In this document: positions 23,287-33,084 of the stretch, in pieces
How positions within the stretch are numbered: the first letter of the stretch is position 1
Layout of the letters: the number at the start of each line of letters is the position of its first letter
Source of the DNA: Desulforamulus profundi
GTDB lineage: Bacteria; Bacillota_B; Desulfotomaculia; Desulfotomaculales; Desulfotomaculaceae
Assembly: GCF_002607855.1 (NCBI RefSeq)
Contig: NZ_AWQQ01000006.1
Location: forward strand, 1 to 64,000
DNA length: 64,000 nt
Direction of reading: 5' to 3'
The notes under the pieces: model-generated
Databases searched by the model: none
What the model was told of the DNA's origin: nothing
The model's input: the letters and a program-made list of their open reading frames with translations, nothing else
Program-made: the position numbers and the translations under genes

Positions 23287-23369
23287 AGTAACACATCCTT
23301 TTTTAGCTTATGGGTAGTTTTTTGGGGTCGGACCATTGGCCATTTATGGGTCATCCTAATAGTATTCCC

Positions 23370-24434
23370 CTAGCACTTCACAATTTCCGAAGCGGCACGG
23401 CGCAGGCGGTTCATTACTGCAAGCCCAATCCCTTTGGTTTCAATGCCTTCAGCCAGAATGATATCGACTTGCAGCCGATCAAATTCTCTCAACCGGCCAA
23501 AGAGTAAAGCGGCAGCGCCGGAAGGGGTTTTTCTGCGGCCCATGGTAAGTATCTTTGCTTGCCCGGAATAACCGGCGGCACTTTCCTCGGTGGCCAGCAC
23601 ACCAACCCGTTTGCCCATGGCGGACAATTCCTCCGCACGGCAAGACAGGGCTTTCCGTACTTTTTCCGGTTCCCCCTCAAAAAGAATCACCGGCGCTGCC
23701 GGGGCATAGTGAATGTATTTCATGCCTGGGGAACGAGGCGCCTGGTCCTTGGGCAACTTCTCTCCTAGCACGGAGGGATCAAGGGTTACATTTTTCAGAA
23801 CCCGGGCCAGTTGCTCGTGGGTAACTCCGCCGGGACGTAAAATAACCGGGCAAGGACCGGTTATGTCCAGAACGGTGGATTCCAAACCCAGGCCGGCAGG
23901 TCCCCCGTCCAGGATGGCGTCCACTCTCCCCTCTAAATCGGTCCGGACATGGGCCGCGGTGGTGGGACTGGGGCGGCCGGACCGATTGGCGCTGGGGGCC
24001 GCTATGGGTAAGCCCGCAGCTTTAATCAGGGCTAACGCCACCGGGTGATCGGGCATCCTTATGGCCACTGTGCCCAACCCTCCGGTCACCTGTTGCGGAA
24101 TTTCCCCGCCCTTGGGGACTATCAGTGTTAACGGCCCGGGCCAGAATTGTTCAATCAAAAGCAAGGCCTCCGGGGACAGGCTTCGGCTGAGCCGGTGGGC
24201 CATCTCCAGGTCGGCCACATGCAATATCAAGGGATTGTCCGAGGGCCTGCCTTTGGCCCGGTAGATACCGGCCACAGCCTCACCGTCCAGACCGTTGGCG
24301 CCAAGGCCGTAGACCGTTTCTGTGGGAAAGGCCACCAGGCCTCCTTTTTTTATGATTTCTGCCGCCCGGGCAATGATTTCCGGATCAGGGTTGTTGGGGT
24401 CAAGTTTCCACACCCGGGTAGTGATGTTTTCCAT
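23370..24434 (-). CDS. L-threonylcarbamoyladenylate synthase (Sua5/YwlC type)
   Basis: The 354-residue enzyme makes threonylcarbamoyl-AMP for the t6A37 modification of tRNA. The N-terminal YrdC domain (about 1-215) carries GGLVAFPTETVYGLGANG, KGRPSDNPLI and PSANRSGRPSPTTA. The C-terminal Sua5 domain (about 240-354) begins after SPGMKYIHYAP. It is cytosolic and conserved beside mntP, ywlE and rpiB. Confidence 0.95.
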   Translation of the reverse strand: MENITTRVWKLDPNNPDPEIIARAAEIIKKGGLVAFPTETVYGLGANGLDGEAVAGIYRAKGRPSDNPLILHVADLEMAHRLSRSLSPEALLLIEQFWPGPLTLIVPKGGEIPQQVTGGLGTVAIRMPDHPVALALIKAAGLPIAAPSANRSGRPSPTTAAHVRTDLEGRVDAILDGGPAGLGLESTVLDITGPCPVILRPGGVTHEQLARVLKNVTLDPSVLGEKLPKDQAPRSPGMKYIHYAPAAPVILFEGEPEKVRKALSCRAEELSAMGKRVGVLATEESAAGYSGQAKILTMGRRKTPSGAAALLFGRLREFDRLQVDIILAEGIETKGIGLAVMNRLRRAASEIVKC

Positions 24435-24742
24435 AAGTATGCATCTCCGTCCTTACGGAGGAATTATATCATGTTTTTTTGCACTGCGCAGCACTGCGCT
24501 ATTCGCTATTAGGTGTTCGCTTTTCGCTGTTAGTTTTTGATTTGCCGGTGTTTCTTCATATGGCTAATAGTTATCGTCGAATCATAAGTACCTGGAATAT
24601 AGTTGTCCCATAAGCGAATAGGATTATAAAGAGGACTTTGGACTGTCTCCAAGGGTATGTCCGGGGTAAAATCTAATGCGCATAGCGAATGGCGAACAGC
24701 AGGATCCCAAAGGAATACCCTTAAGCACAGGAGGAGTAAACG
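24435..24742. other. Intergenic gap with spacer repeats
   Basis: Between the divergent tsaC and NicO genes. It holds family E repeats (cgctattcgctattaggtgttcgc, about 24484-24532) and a family C unit at about 24702-24729 just before the NicO ribosome site. I see no clear promoter or RNA. Confidence 0.5.
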
Positions 24743-25443
24743 GTGGATTTCTGGTTGTATTTCTGGTCCGCCCTGGGAATCGGGGCTTTGCATGCACTGG
24801 AACCGGGCCACGGCAAAAGTATTATGGGGGCCTACTTAATTATGTCCCGGGGAAGGTCACGGGATGCTGTACTCCTGGGTCTGACTTCGGCCATTACGCA
24901 CACCCTGGTGATTGTTGTTATGGCAGTGATGGCCCACTCGGCTACGGCATTTGCCATGTCCAATACCACCGTGCCGCAGGACCGCGTGGAAATCTGGCTG
25001 AAATTGATTTCCGGAGCCATTATCATTTTTGTCGGGCTGCGGATGATGCTGCGAAAAAATGATTCCTGCAGTTGTGGCTGCGGGTCTCAACAGTACCGAA
25101 AGTTTTCCGTAAAATATTTCAGTCAGCCCAAGGGCAACTTGCTGGATGTCCTGATGCTGGGCTTTACCAACGGCCTGATGCCCTGCCCCAGCGCCCTGGC
25201 GGTGCTGCTGCTTTCGGTCAGCAGCGGGGCGATGCTTAGTGGGCTGGCCCTGGTCTTTGCCTTTGGCGTCGGCGGGGCCATTGCACTGGTGGCCGTCGGG
25301 TTGGTCTTCGTTAAGCTGTCCTCTTTCACGGGAACGCTTTTTGAACGGGGACCTTCCGCCTGCTGCCCCGTCTCAGCGGGCTTCTGATCACCGTCATCGG
25401 GGGATTGACATCCTACAGCGCCTTGACAAAAATCGCTTCCTAA
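24743..25443 (+). CDS. NicO/RcnA-family metal exporter (one frameshift)
   Basis: The gene starts at GTG 24743 after AGGAGGAGTAAACG and encodes a six-helix membrane protein. It shows ALGIGALHALEPGHGKSIMG (His-rich first helix) and FTNGLMPCPSALAVLLLS, both marks of nickel/cobalt efflux permeases. A cytoplasmic DSCSCGCGSQ loop could bind metal. Near 25350 a GGGG run is one base short. Restoring it gives the C-terminus RLLPRLSGLLITVIGG and a stop at 25443, about 233 residues. It is one of the few plus-strand genes. The transported metal is unknown. Confidence 0.78.
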
Positions 25444-25481
25444 GAAAAATAAGGCCGGAAGGGGATTTCCTCCTTCCGGCC
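25444..25481 (-). terminator. Terminator between convergent NicO and prmC
   Basis: GGCCGGAAGG and CCTTCCGGCC form a perfect stem. The T-rich tract is on the minus-strand side (TTATTTTTC), so it mainly serves prmC. Confidence 0.75.
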
Positions 25482-25506
25482 CGGTAAACTAAGGGCGTTT
25501 TTAATG

Positions 25507-26448
25507 CTATATACCGTTCAGTTTAAAGACCAGGGTGGCAGCCATTTTCCGTTCCGGGAAGCCGCAGTCCTTCTGCTGTTTAAATTGGTTTTTGTTTTTT
25601 TCCGCCACCACCAGCCGCTCACGGCCTGCAAGATCTAACTTTATTTCCGTTTGCCACAGGTCGGGAGGTAAAATCTTACTGGCGGGTTCGCCCTGTCCCG
25701 GGCCGATTTCCATTAGCAGCAGTCCGCCTGGTTTCAGAAAACTGTAGGCCATGGGAATCAGGAGGCGGTAAAGGTCTAAACCGTCAATTCCCCCGTCCAG
25801 GGCCAGGTGGGGTTCGAAGTCCTTGACGTCGCTCATAAGTCCGGGGATGTCGCCGCTGGGGATGTAGGGAAGGTTAGCAGTCATTACGCTGATTCTTCCC
25901 TTCATTTCCAAAGGCATCGGTTTTAGCAGGTTTCCCTGCCTGAAGTGTATTCTGTCCTCAACCCGGTGAAGCCGGGCATTTTGTTTGGCTATTTCCAATG
26001 CCTCATTTGAGAGGTCTATAGCCCAGACCTGCAGTCCGGGAACCAAGTAAGCCAGGCTTGCTGCGATGGCACCACTGCCGGTCCCCACATCCACGGCCAG
26101 AGGGTTCCCCTTATCGCTTTTTTTAAGATACTCCAGAGCGGTTTCTACCATCAGTTCGGTGTCCGGGCGGGGTATTAAAACGGCAGGCGTAACGATAAAA
26201 TCCAGGCCCATAAATTCCTTGCACCCGGTTAAGTAGGCTACCGGTTCCCCCCAGGCCCGCCTGTCCAGGAGACTCCTATATTGTTGTTGCTGCTCAGCTG
26301 TAAGCGCTCGATCTCCCTGCAGGAGTAAGCCCGTCCGGTCCATCCCGGTAACCTTGGACAATAACACCTGGGCATCCAGGTTAGCGGACTGGATATTATG
26401 TAAGTTTAAAAATTCCCGTCCCATGATAAGGGCATCTCTAATTTGCAT
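25507..26448 (-). CDS. Peptide chain release factor N5-glutamine methyltransferase PrmC
   Basis: PrmC methylates the GGQ glutamine of release factors. It lies just downstream of prfA, its substrate gene. The AdoMet site AVDVGTGSGAIAASLA and TANLPYIPSGD are present. The usual NPPY is NLPY here. The start is ATG 26448 (MQIRDALIMGREFL) after GAGGTG. As written, the C-terminus carries an odd tail after VVAEKN. One extra A in the A-run near 25600 would end it at about 25580 as AEKKQKPI, a normal ~289 residues, so a homopolymer error is likely. Confidence 0.9.
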   Translation of the reverse strand: MQIRDALIMGREFLNLHNIQSANLDAQVLLSKVTGMDRTGLLLQGDRALTAEQQQQYRSLLDRRAWGEPVAYLTGCKEFMGLDFIVTPAVLIPRPDTELMVETALEYLKKSDKGNPLAVDVGTGSGAIAASLAYLVPGLQVWAIDLSNEALEIAKQNARLHRVEDRIHFRQGNLLKPMPLEMKGRISVMTANLPYIPSGDIPGLMSDVKDFEPHLALDGGIDGLDLYRLLIPMAYSFLKPGGLLLMEIGPGQGEPASKILPPDLWQTEIKLDLAGRERLVVAEKNKNQFKQQKDCGFPERKMAATLVFKLNGI

Positions 26449-26474
26449 GGTACACCTCACGGGATATACTTTGC

Positions 26475-26549
26475 AATTCAAGCGGGGACGGTTCTTGACT
26501 TGAATTGGTGTATACACCAATTCAAGTCAAGAACCGTCCCCAACTTGAA
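26475..26549. repeat. REP doublet (REPIN-like palindrome) 2
   Basis: Inverted pair of the GGGGACGGTTCTTGACTTGA unit around a TGTATACA centre, between prmC and prfA. One arm has AAGCGGGG where the other has AAGTTGGGG. Confidence 0.92.
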
Positions 26550-26560
26550 GTCCCCTTGGC

Positions 26561-27631
26561 CTATTCCTGCTCCGCTTTCAGGCGCTCGGCCTGGTCGGTG
26601 GTAATGAGGGCTTCGATGATTTCGTCCAAGTCGCCCTGCAGCACGTATTCCAGGCGGTGTACCGTCAGGCCGATGCGGTGATCGGTGATGCGGTTTTGGG
26701 GGAAGTTGTAGGTGCGGATGCGCTCGCTGCGGTCGCCGCTGCCCACCATGGACTTCCGCGCACCGGCAATGGCCTTTTGCTGTTCCTCCTGGGCTTTATC
26801 CAGCAGGCGGGCCCGGAGAACTCGCATGGCCTTGTCTTTGTTCTTATGCTGGGATTTTTCATCCTGGCAGGACACCACTGTGCCGGTGGGGATGTGGGTA
26901 ATCCGCACGGCGGACTGGGTAGTGTTTACACACTGGCCGCCGGGGCCGCTGGCACAGAACAGGTCGATGCGGATGTCGTTGGGGTTGATTTCAATATCAA
27001 CCTCTTCCGCTTCCGGCAAAACCGCCACAGTGGCGGCAGAGGTGTGGATGCGGCCGCCGCTTTCGGTGGCGGGCACCCGCTGCACACGGTGCACCCCGCT
27101 CTCGAATTTCAGGGTGCTGTAGGCGCCTTTTCCCTCGATGACAAAGGTGACTTCCTTGAAGCCTCCCAGGTCGGTCTCGTTGGCGTCCAGAATTTCGGTG
27201 CGCCAGCCCTTCTTCTCTGCGTAGCGGGAGTACATTCTGAACAGGTCGCCGGCAAACAGAGCGGCTTCGTCCCCGCCGGTGCCGCCGCGGATTTCCATGA
27301 TTACGTTTTTCTCATCGTTGGGGTCCTTGGGCAGCAGCAGGATCTTGAGTTTCTTCTCGTACTCCTCGATTTTACCTGCCAGTTCTTCAACTTCCAGTTC
27401 TACCATTTCCCGGAAGTCCGGTTCCAGCTTCTCTTCCAGCATCAGCTTGTTTTCCTGGAGATCGGCCTGGGCTTTCTTATACTGGCGAAAAACATCCACC
27501 ATTTCTCCCAGATCCGAGTGGGCTTTTACCAGTTGCTGCCACTTGGCCCGGTCGGCCATGACTTCCGGATCACTGATTTGGTTTTCCAGTTGTACGTATT
27601 TATCCTCCAGCGCCTGGAGTTTAGCGAACAT
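26561..27631 (-). CDS. Peptide chain release factor 1
   Basis: The 356-residue PrfA recognises UAA and UAG and triggers peptide release. The catalytic [17 protein letters not shown] (GGQ) and the anticodon-mimic PAT in [19 protein letters not shown] are present. I use ATG 27631 ([12 protein letters not shown]) after AAGGAAGGTGA. An upstream in-frame Met would overlap yqhQ too far. The start overlaps the yqhQ stop by 11 bases, so the two are probably translationally coupled. Confidence 0.97.
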   Translation of the reverse strand: MFAKLQALEDKYVQLENQISDPEVMADRAKWQQLVKAHSDLGEMVDVFRQYKKAQADLQENKLMLEEKLEPDFREMVELEVEELAGKIEEYEKKLKILLLPKDPNDEKNVIMEIRGGTGGDEAALFAGDLFRMYSRYAEKKGWRTEILDANETDLGGFKEVTFVIEGKGAYSTLKFESGVHRVQRVPATESGGRIHTSAATVAVLPEAEEVDIEINPNDIRIDLFCASGPGGQCVNTTQSAVRITHIPTGTVVSCQDEKSQHKNKDKAMRVLRARLLDKAQEEQQKAIAGARKSMVGSGDRSERIRTYNFPQNRITDHRIGLTVHRLEYVLQGDLDEIIEALITTDQAERLKAEQE

Positions 27632-28498
27632 TGATGTCACCTTCCTTACGGACTGCATTAAAAGCTCTAATCGCCACTTCCACCTGGCTGTTGTCGGGTT
27701 CTTTGGTGGTCAGCTTTTGCAGCCAGAGCCCCGGGGCAATAAAGATGCGGCAGAGACCCCTGTCCTGATATTTCCCCGACAGCTTGAGAAGTTCATAGGC
27801 TACACCGGCCACCACCGGCAGCAGAAGGATGCGAAAGAAAATTTGGCCGAACAACCCCGAAGCGGTAACTCCGGAGAAAATAACAACCTTTATCAGGATA
27901 ACGATGAGCAGGAAGCTGGTGCCGCAGCGGGGGTGCAGGGTGGAAAATTTCTGCACTTCCTCCACCGTCAGTTCTTTCCCTGCTTCGTAAGCATTGATAA
28001 CCTTGTGCTCCGCACCGTGATACATGAAGACCCGCTGGATGTCCTTCATGCGGGACACACCTACCACGTACCCGAGAAAGACCACCAGGCGGATGGCCCC
28101 CTCCAGAAGGTTCCGGACAAAGTTGTCCTGGATGGCGGAAGCGGTATAGTAGGTCAACGTGGTGGGGATCACGATAAACAGCACGATGGCCAAACCCAGT
28201 GAAATGGCAATGGTTAAAAACAGTTCCCACTTGCTCAGTTTCTCTTCTTCCTCTTCCCCCATGGCCTGCTCGGCCGAAAAGGCCAGTGCTTCGATTCCCA
28301 TAATGAGGGATTCGAACAGCATGACCACGCCACGAATAAAGGGAAACTTAAGAAACGGGAGCCTCTGGGTAATGGAACCCACCGGCTTTTCATTAATGAC
28401 GATGGTTTCATCGGGACGGCGCACCGCAATGGCCCGGTTGCCCGGCCCCCGCATCATAACGCCTTCGATGACTGCCTGGCTCCGTATTGAAAAGACAT
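27621..28498 (-). CDS. YqhQ-like DUF1385 membrane protein (one frameshift)
   Basis: A polytopic membrane protein with the conserved EGVMMRGP N-terminal signature, [19 protein letters not shown] and [16 protein letters not shown]. The frame breaks at about 28470, where GGAGCCAGG should read GGAGGCCAGG. Restoring one G joins MSFQYGGQAVIEG to VMMRGPG and gives about 292 residues from ATG 28498. Function in the family is unknown. The conserved place before prfA suggests a housekeeping role. Confidence 0.85.
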
Positions 28499-28510
28499 TC
28501 TAATCCCCCT

Positions 28511-28550
28511 TATTTGAGAAGTGAGAGGTGAGAGGTTGGAAGTGAGAATA
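28511..28550. repeat. GAGAAGTGAGAGGT spacer repeat (family D)
   Basis: Same low-complexity family as 6215-6268 and 38372-38462, upstream of yqhQ. Confidence 0.65.
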
Positions 28551-28610
28551 AGAAACCTCTTTTACTGTCAATCTCATTTCTCCTAATTATTAAATAATCT
28601 AGAGGGGCAC

Positions 28611-28640
28611 ATAAAGAAATAGCAGAGCCACCGCTCTGCT
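28611..28640 (-). terminator. Terminator of rpmE
   Basis: AGCAGAG and CTCTGCT form the stem at 28621-28640, followed on the minus strand by ATTTCTTT. Confidence 0.8.
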
Positions 28641-28647
28641 AACTAAG

Positions 28648-28847
28648 CTATTTCAAGCCGTATTTCTTACGAAACTTCTCGGCCCGGCCACCAACTTCAA
28701 TTTGACGCTGAGCCCCGGTGTAGAAGGATGGCAGTTGGAGCAAATTTCAACTTTGATCTCCTTCTTGGTGGAACCAGTCTTAAAGGTGTTTCCACATACA
28801 CACTTAACTTCTACCTCATTGTAATTGGGATGAATTTTTTCCTTCAC
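28648..28847 (-). CDS. Ribosomal protein L31 (one frameshift)
   Basis: L31, of the zinc-binding type, sits at the central protuberance of the 50S subunit. [22 protein letters not shown] and EICSNCHP supply the paired cysteines. A TT run at about 28729 should be TTT. Restoring it gives [20 protein letters not shown] and an end at 28648, 66 residues. The uncorrected frame ends in unrelated sequence. rpmE downstream of rho is the standard order. Confidence 0.93.
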
Positions 28848-29329
28848 TTACAACTCACCTTCTTTCTCCAGCAAATGCAAATGCCTTCGGCATTAACGAC
28901 TAATAAACACACGACGATATTATAGCACAGAAAAATGTGGCGGGCAAGAGCTGGCTTTGGGGCTTTGGGGTAATTCTTTGAGGTCTGGCCGTCAGCCTTC
29001 AGCCCTCAGCTGTCAGCTTTTTTATTAAAGGCTGAAGGATGATGGCCGAGGGCTTGACCCCTAAGGAATACCTGCAAAGATATTTTTTTAAAAATATTAT
29101 TTCCAAAAAAAGGAATTCCGTAAACAGTGGCGTATAATTAATTACAAATACCATATTATGGTATTTATGATACTCCTGCCTGTCGGAGCCTTCGGTTTGC
29201 GGGGATGGGATATACCTCCGCCGGGAGCAGGCAGCTCCACCACTGGCCCGACATTGTTTCGCAGGAATCCCACAACTAAATATTGTTGGTCCTTTGACAG
29301 TACCTGCATTGTTGAGGGAGGCGATTCAG
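28848..29329. other. Gene-poor gap with spacer repeats and a hairpin-rich stretch
   Basis: 28983-29065 holds family F and C repeats (CAGCCTTCAGCCCTCAGCTGTCAG and its inverse). 29149-29165 is the palindrome ATACCATATTATGGTAT. From about 29176 to 29236 the plus strand can fold into an elongated bulged hairpin (CTGCCTG pairing CAGGCAG, with CTTCGG/CCGGGAG and GCGGGG/CTCCGC inside). This may be the leader of the small ORF at 29330 or an unrecognised small RNA. Confidence 0.45.
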
Positions 29330-29521
29330 ATGTGTTCAGCAAAACATTCCCCTGAGACCATCAGGACCATGATATCTTGGCCATCAGGCCCACCCAGCGG
29401 ACTGTTCAAAGAAGAGGGGTCAGGGGACCCAGGTAATCCAAGGCCACCAACCAGGGAAGAATTAATAAAACTTTTGAAAGGATGTGATGGCTCAGGTGGT
29501 AAGCAATACCACCTTTCTTGA
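29330..29521 (+). CDS. Small hypothetical protein
   Basis: A 63-residue ORF with a good ribosome site (GAGGGAGGCGATTCAG before ATG). It reads MCSAKHSPETIRTM, then a Pro/Gly-rich middle, REELIKLLKGCDGSGGK and a short end. The terminal codons overlap a terminator-like hairpin (GGTGG/CCACC followed by TTTCTT). I do not recognise the family. A plus-strand orientation in a minus-strand region, plus its own terminator, suggest an independent small transcript. Confidence 0.4.
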   Translation: MCSAKHSPETIRTMISWPSGPPSGLFKEEGSGDPGNPRPPTREELIKLLKGCDGSGGKQYHLS

Positions 29522-29873
29522 AGGGTCTTTTTAGGCAAACTTTAAGAGAAATAATGCCTGCGTTTAAGGCAACCTCTTTTTATTATGTTTTCCCCTTCCT
29601 TTTTCTGATCAATATAATTTTCACTTGAAAATCCCAAGGTTATCAACGGTACTGCATTGCCCGGGTAGCCAAGTCGAGGGAAAATGCAGACCTAACGGTT
29701 TTAAATTAAGAGACGCCCCCAACCCTGGATAAACATACGGCAAAGACCTTTTCCCTTGTTCTCTGGCGCATGATGCCGGTCGCTATCCGGAGAGCGACCC
29801 ACAGCGAAGGAATTTAACAAAAACAAGATGATGGGGAAATCAGGGACGGCGTTACGGAGAATTTCATAGTGCA
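29522..29873. other. Non-coding gap
   Basis: About 350 bases between the small ORF and the LysM/M23 gene. A GGTCGCT/AGCGACC hairpin lies near 29769-29792. No known RNA class, promoter or gene could be assigned. Confidence 0.4.
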
Positions 29874-29911
29874 AAAAATTACCCCTATCCATTGGATAGG
29901 GGAATTTTTTA
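29874..29911 (-). terminator. Bidirectional terminator after the LysM/M23 gene
   Basis: CCCCTATCC and GGATAGGGG pair around ATT, with A/T runs on both sides, giving T-tracts on either strand. Confidence 0.88.
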
Positions 29912-30846
29912 GCCAAAAAGTCTTTCTTTCAGGAACAGCATGGGATCCAGCGGAACGCCCTGCCGCAGAATTTCCATGTGCAGGTGAGGACCGGTGGAAC
30001 GACCGGTATTCCCCACTTCGGCAATGGCCTGGTTTCTGTCTACCAGCTGCCCTTCACGGACCAGCAGTTTTGAACAGTGGGAATACAAGGAACGGATGCC
30101 GTTGCCATGATCCAGGATGACTGTCAGACCATAGGTTCCCCTGGGAGCAGACCAAACCACACGACCCTTTTCCGCGGCAACAATGGTTGCCCCTTCACAG
30201 GCGCCGATGTCTACCCCTTCATGGGGTCGGTCCCCCCGGATGCCAAAGTGGGAGGTAACCTCCCCGGCCACCGGCCAGGCCCAACCGCCAATTTGAATCC
30301 TGCTGGTTTGTCCGGCGGGTTCAGACATCACCTGTTCGGACACTTCACCGGGAATGGTGAGGGTATAACCAATTTTGATGATGTCAGGATTCTTAATCTC
30401 ATTGGCACTCATTAATTGCTGCAGGGAAATGCCATACTGACCGGCAATATGGGAGAGCGTTTCCCCACCGGCAACCCGGTGATAACGGAACTCTCCGCCG
30501 GGGATGGTAAGGGTGCGGCCCACTGCCAGCACGTCCTCCTGGCTCAAATGGTTGGTCCTGGCCAGTTCGTCTATCGAAATACCGGACCGCTCGGCGATAC
30601 TCCATAAGGTATCCCCGGGACGGACCCGGTATTCCATCTGCACAACGGGGGCTTTACTTACCCTGCAGCCGGTTTTTCCGGGTACTTTACCACTTCCACC
30701 TCTCTGGCTATAGGAGGGGTATAGTCTCCCTCCGACATAACTTCATCCAGACGGGCACTGGCAGGCAGTACCCCCAGGGCCGTGCTGGCGATGACAGCAG
30801 CCATGGCGATAGCCAGAAAACGTTTTTTATTTATCGAAAGTTTCAT
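29909..30846 (-). CDS. Secreted LysM-M23 peptidoglycan endopeptidase (one frameshift)
   Basis: A signal peptide (MKLSINKKRFLAIAMAAVIA, cut after ASA) is followed by two LysM repeats (VRPGDTLWSIAERSG and VAGGETLSHIAGQYG) and an M23 zinc peptidase domain with HEGVDIG and GPHLHMEI, both intact. It should hydrolyse cross-bridges in cell-wall peptidoglycan. The frame breaks at about 30656 where GGGTAAG needs one more G. Joined, the protein is about 312 residues. Unlike the spoIIQ-like protein, the metal ligands are present. Confidence 0.9.
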
Positions 30847-30851
30847 GAAAA

Positions 30852-30896
30852 ATCACCTCGTGAGAAGCAAACTGTTAGTAGTTTACCCGAGGTGAT
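30852..30896 (-). promoter_or_regulatory. Hairpin overlapping the ribosome site of the LysM/M23 gene
   Basis: ATCACCTCG and CGAGGTGAT pair. The 3' arm contains the AGGTGA ribosome site and is followed by TTTTTC and ATG. It could act as the rho transcript terminator, as an attenuator, or as a translational block. Confidence 0.55.
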
Positions 30897-30935
30897 GGGA
30901 GTGTATACATAATATGGCCTGATATATAACAAAGC

Positions 30936-32302
30936 TTACGCTTCTCTCACATTCCTGCGTTTATACTGCCGTTTCTGTGCCGGGGCAGGAGTCGGGTCTG
31001 GTTCGGTCAATTCGGCGGTTGGGAGCTGGATCCGGGTTCTGGGTTTAAAGTCGCCCAGTACTTCTCCGTTGGCTTTGGTATGTCTCATGCGCTCCAGTAA
31101 ATTATCCAGGGCCTCTATGGATGTCATGCCGGCGATGACTTTGCGCAGGCTCCAGACGTATTCCAGTTCTTCCTTGGACAGGAGCAAGTCCTCCCGCCGG
31201 GTGCCGGAACGCTGGATATCAATGGCGGGGAACAGTCGGCGGTCTGCCAGCTTGCGGTCTAAGATGAGTTCCATATTGCCGGTGCCTTTAAATTCTTCGA
31301 AGATCACATCATCCATCCTGCTGCCCGTTTCAACCAGGGCGGTGGCAAGAATGGTGAGCTGCCCCCTTCCTCCACATTGCGGGCTGCGCCAAAGAAACGC
31401 TTGGGTTTGTGCAGCGCCGCAGGGTCCACACCACCTGACAGGGTCCTTCCGCTGGGGGGAATGACCAGGTTGTGGGCCCTGGCCAAGCGGGTGATGCTGT
31501 CCAAAAGAATGACCACATCCCGGCCGCTTTCCACCAGTCTTTTCGCCCTTTCCAATACCATATCGGAGGCCTTCACATGGTTTTCCGGCGGTTCGTCAAA
31601 GGTTGAACTGATGACCTCCGCCTTTACCGACCGCTCAATGTCGGTAACTTCCTCGGGTCTCTCATCGATTAACAGGATAAATAATTCAATTTCGGGGTGA
31701 TTGGTGGTGATGCTGTTGGCGATTTCTTTGATCAGGACGGTTTTGCCTGCTTTGGGTGGGGCAACAATCAGACCTCGTTGGCCTTTGCCGATGGGTGCAA
31801 TGAGGTCAATAACCCTGGCTGAAATCCTGTCGGGGCGGGTTTCCAACCGGATACGTTTCTGGGGGTACAGGGGTGTGAGGCCGGCGAAGTGCATCCGTTC
31901 CGCTGCCAGTTCGGGGTTGGCGCCGTTAACCTGTTCTACCCTTAGGAGTCCGTAGTATCGCTCGTTATCCTTTGGCTTTCTTACCTGGCCATACACCATG
32001 TCGCCGGTTCTCAAATCAAACCTTCTGATTTGGGAGACCGAAACATAAATGTCATCATTGCTGGGTACATAGGTAGACGGCCTCAAAAAACCGTAGCCGT
32101 CGGGCAAAATCTCCAGAACCCCGCCGGCGTAGGAGACACCGCTTTGTTTGCTCTGCAGTTTGGAGATCTCGAAAACGATCTCTTTCTTCCGTAATTTATA
32201 GTAGCCGGGAATTTCCAGCTCCCGGGCAATGGCATATAATTCCCGCATGGTTTTGGCTTCTAATTCGGCCTGTTTGTTGACAGGCTTATCATTCTCAGGC
32301 AA
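30936..32302 (-). CDS. Transcription termination factor Rho (one frameshift)
   Basis: Rho is the hexameric RNA helicase that ends transcription. It shows the RNA-binding domain with [19 protein letters not shown], Walker [14 protein letters not shown], Walker B and [19 protein letters not shown]. The frame breaks at about 31350, where GGCAGCTCACC should be GGCAGCCTCACC. The repaired sequence gives [23 protein letters not shown]. The C-terminus has an Arg/Lys tail. I favour TTG 32302, 6 bases after AGGTGGA, over a GTG two codons upstream. Confidence 0.93.
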
Positions 32303-32360
32303 GTACACTCCACCTTTAAAACTGTTTTTTACTTTTTTCTAATTAACTTTATAACCAGGG

Positions 32361-32878
32361 CTATCCTGTTTTATTCACAGCATTCACTAGCCCTAGTTTT
32401 TTTTTAATGACCTTTTGCCGGGCCTCTAAAAATTTAACCGCGGTGAAATAGACCAAAAAACTGGCTATCAGGCATTGATGACACTGCCAACGAGAAAGGG
32501 AAAACCAAGGGCTTTAATTTTTAAAATGGCTTTCGTAAAAATGGGAACACTCTGTGCAAGTTTAGGGGTAATGGGGGAAGGCACGGTTCCAACCAGGAGT
32601 TTGCCCATAAAAATGTTCAGGGTGAAAAACAAGGGGACAACGGGTTTAAAAAGACAAACCGTCAGGGTGGCAGCCACTGCATGTACCCGCACAAGTTTTG
32701 CCACGAGAAAAGACAGCGGAATGCTGATAAAGGGAACAGGTAAAAAGTCAAAGGCGACGCCGAGCGCAATTCCCTGCGCCACCTTTTGAGGCGCTTCCGG
32801 GAGGTTTAGGAGCCGGTGGTACGAATCCTTACATGCGTCCTTACATTTGCAGAAGAGCTTGCTTATGATATTTGCCAC
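32361..32878 (-). CDS. DUF2062 membrane protein (one frameshift)
   Basis: About 172 residues: a cysteine-bearing N-terminus (FCKCKDACKD), then three or so hydrophobic segments (GIALGVAFDFLPVPFISIPL, VCLFKPVVPLFFTLNIF), fitting DUF2062. The frame stops at AATGCCTGA near 32470. Adding a C continues as ALIASFLVYFTAVKFLEARQK and ends at 32361. Function is unknown in the family. It has a long structured leader. Confidence 0.72.
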
Positions 32879-33084
32879 CTCAAAATCCTCCTGAAAAATC
32901 AGAAAAAAGCCTGGCCCGGCTGTGCCTTGGGATAGCCAAGCGTTTAAGCACAGAAGCCTTAGCTTTTTTATGCTTCTTTAAGCAAGACAACCCTTTCACG
33001 GGTTTGGCGAACTGTGTCACACGCCATTTTCAGTATATCGCAGGGGAGCGGATTGGTCAATAGTCGGCCAGGGGACGGGATTTG
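32879..33084 (-). promoter_or_regulatory. Structured leader with a long terminator-like hairpin upstream of the DUF2062 gene
   Basis: At 32903-32969 A-runs and T-runs bracket a long stem (AAAAAAGC with GCTTTTTT, plus CTGTGC with GCACAG) ending in T-tracts on both strands. Upstream on the minus strand are a small ACCC-GTGAAA-GGGT hairpin and GCTTAAAGAAGC. The layout suggests an attenuated or riboswitch-controlled leader, but I could not match a class with confidence. Confidence 0.4.

Noticed and set aside
26478..26549. REP doublets as ordinary terminators
   Set aside because: Identical units recur at unrelated sites, lack consistent T-tracts and occur in both orientations, including inside a gene end.
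29640..29700. tRNA-like string GCCCGGGTAGCCAAGTCGAGG
   Set aside because: It lacks a foldable acceptor stem and T-arm, so it is not a tRNA.
32879..33084. Possible c-di-GMP-I or fluoride riboswitch
   Set aside because: A GAAA loop and a TTCGCC word are present, but the required conserved cores are absent or misplaced.
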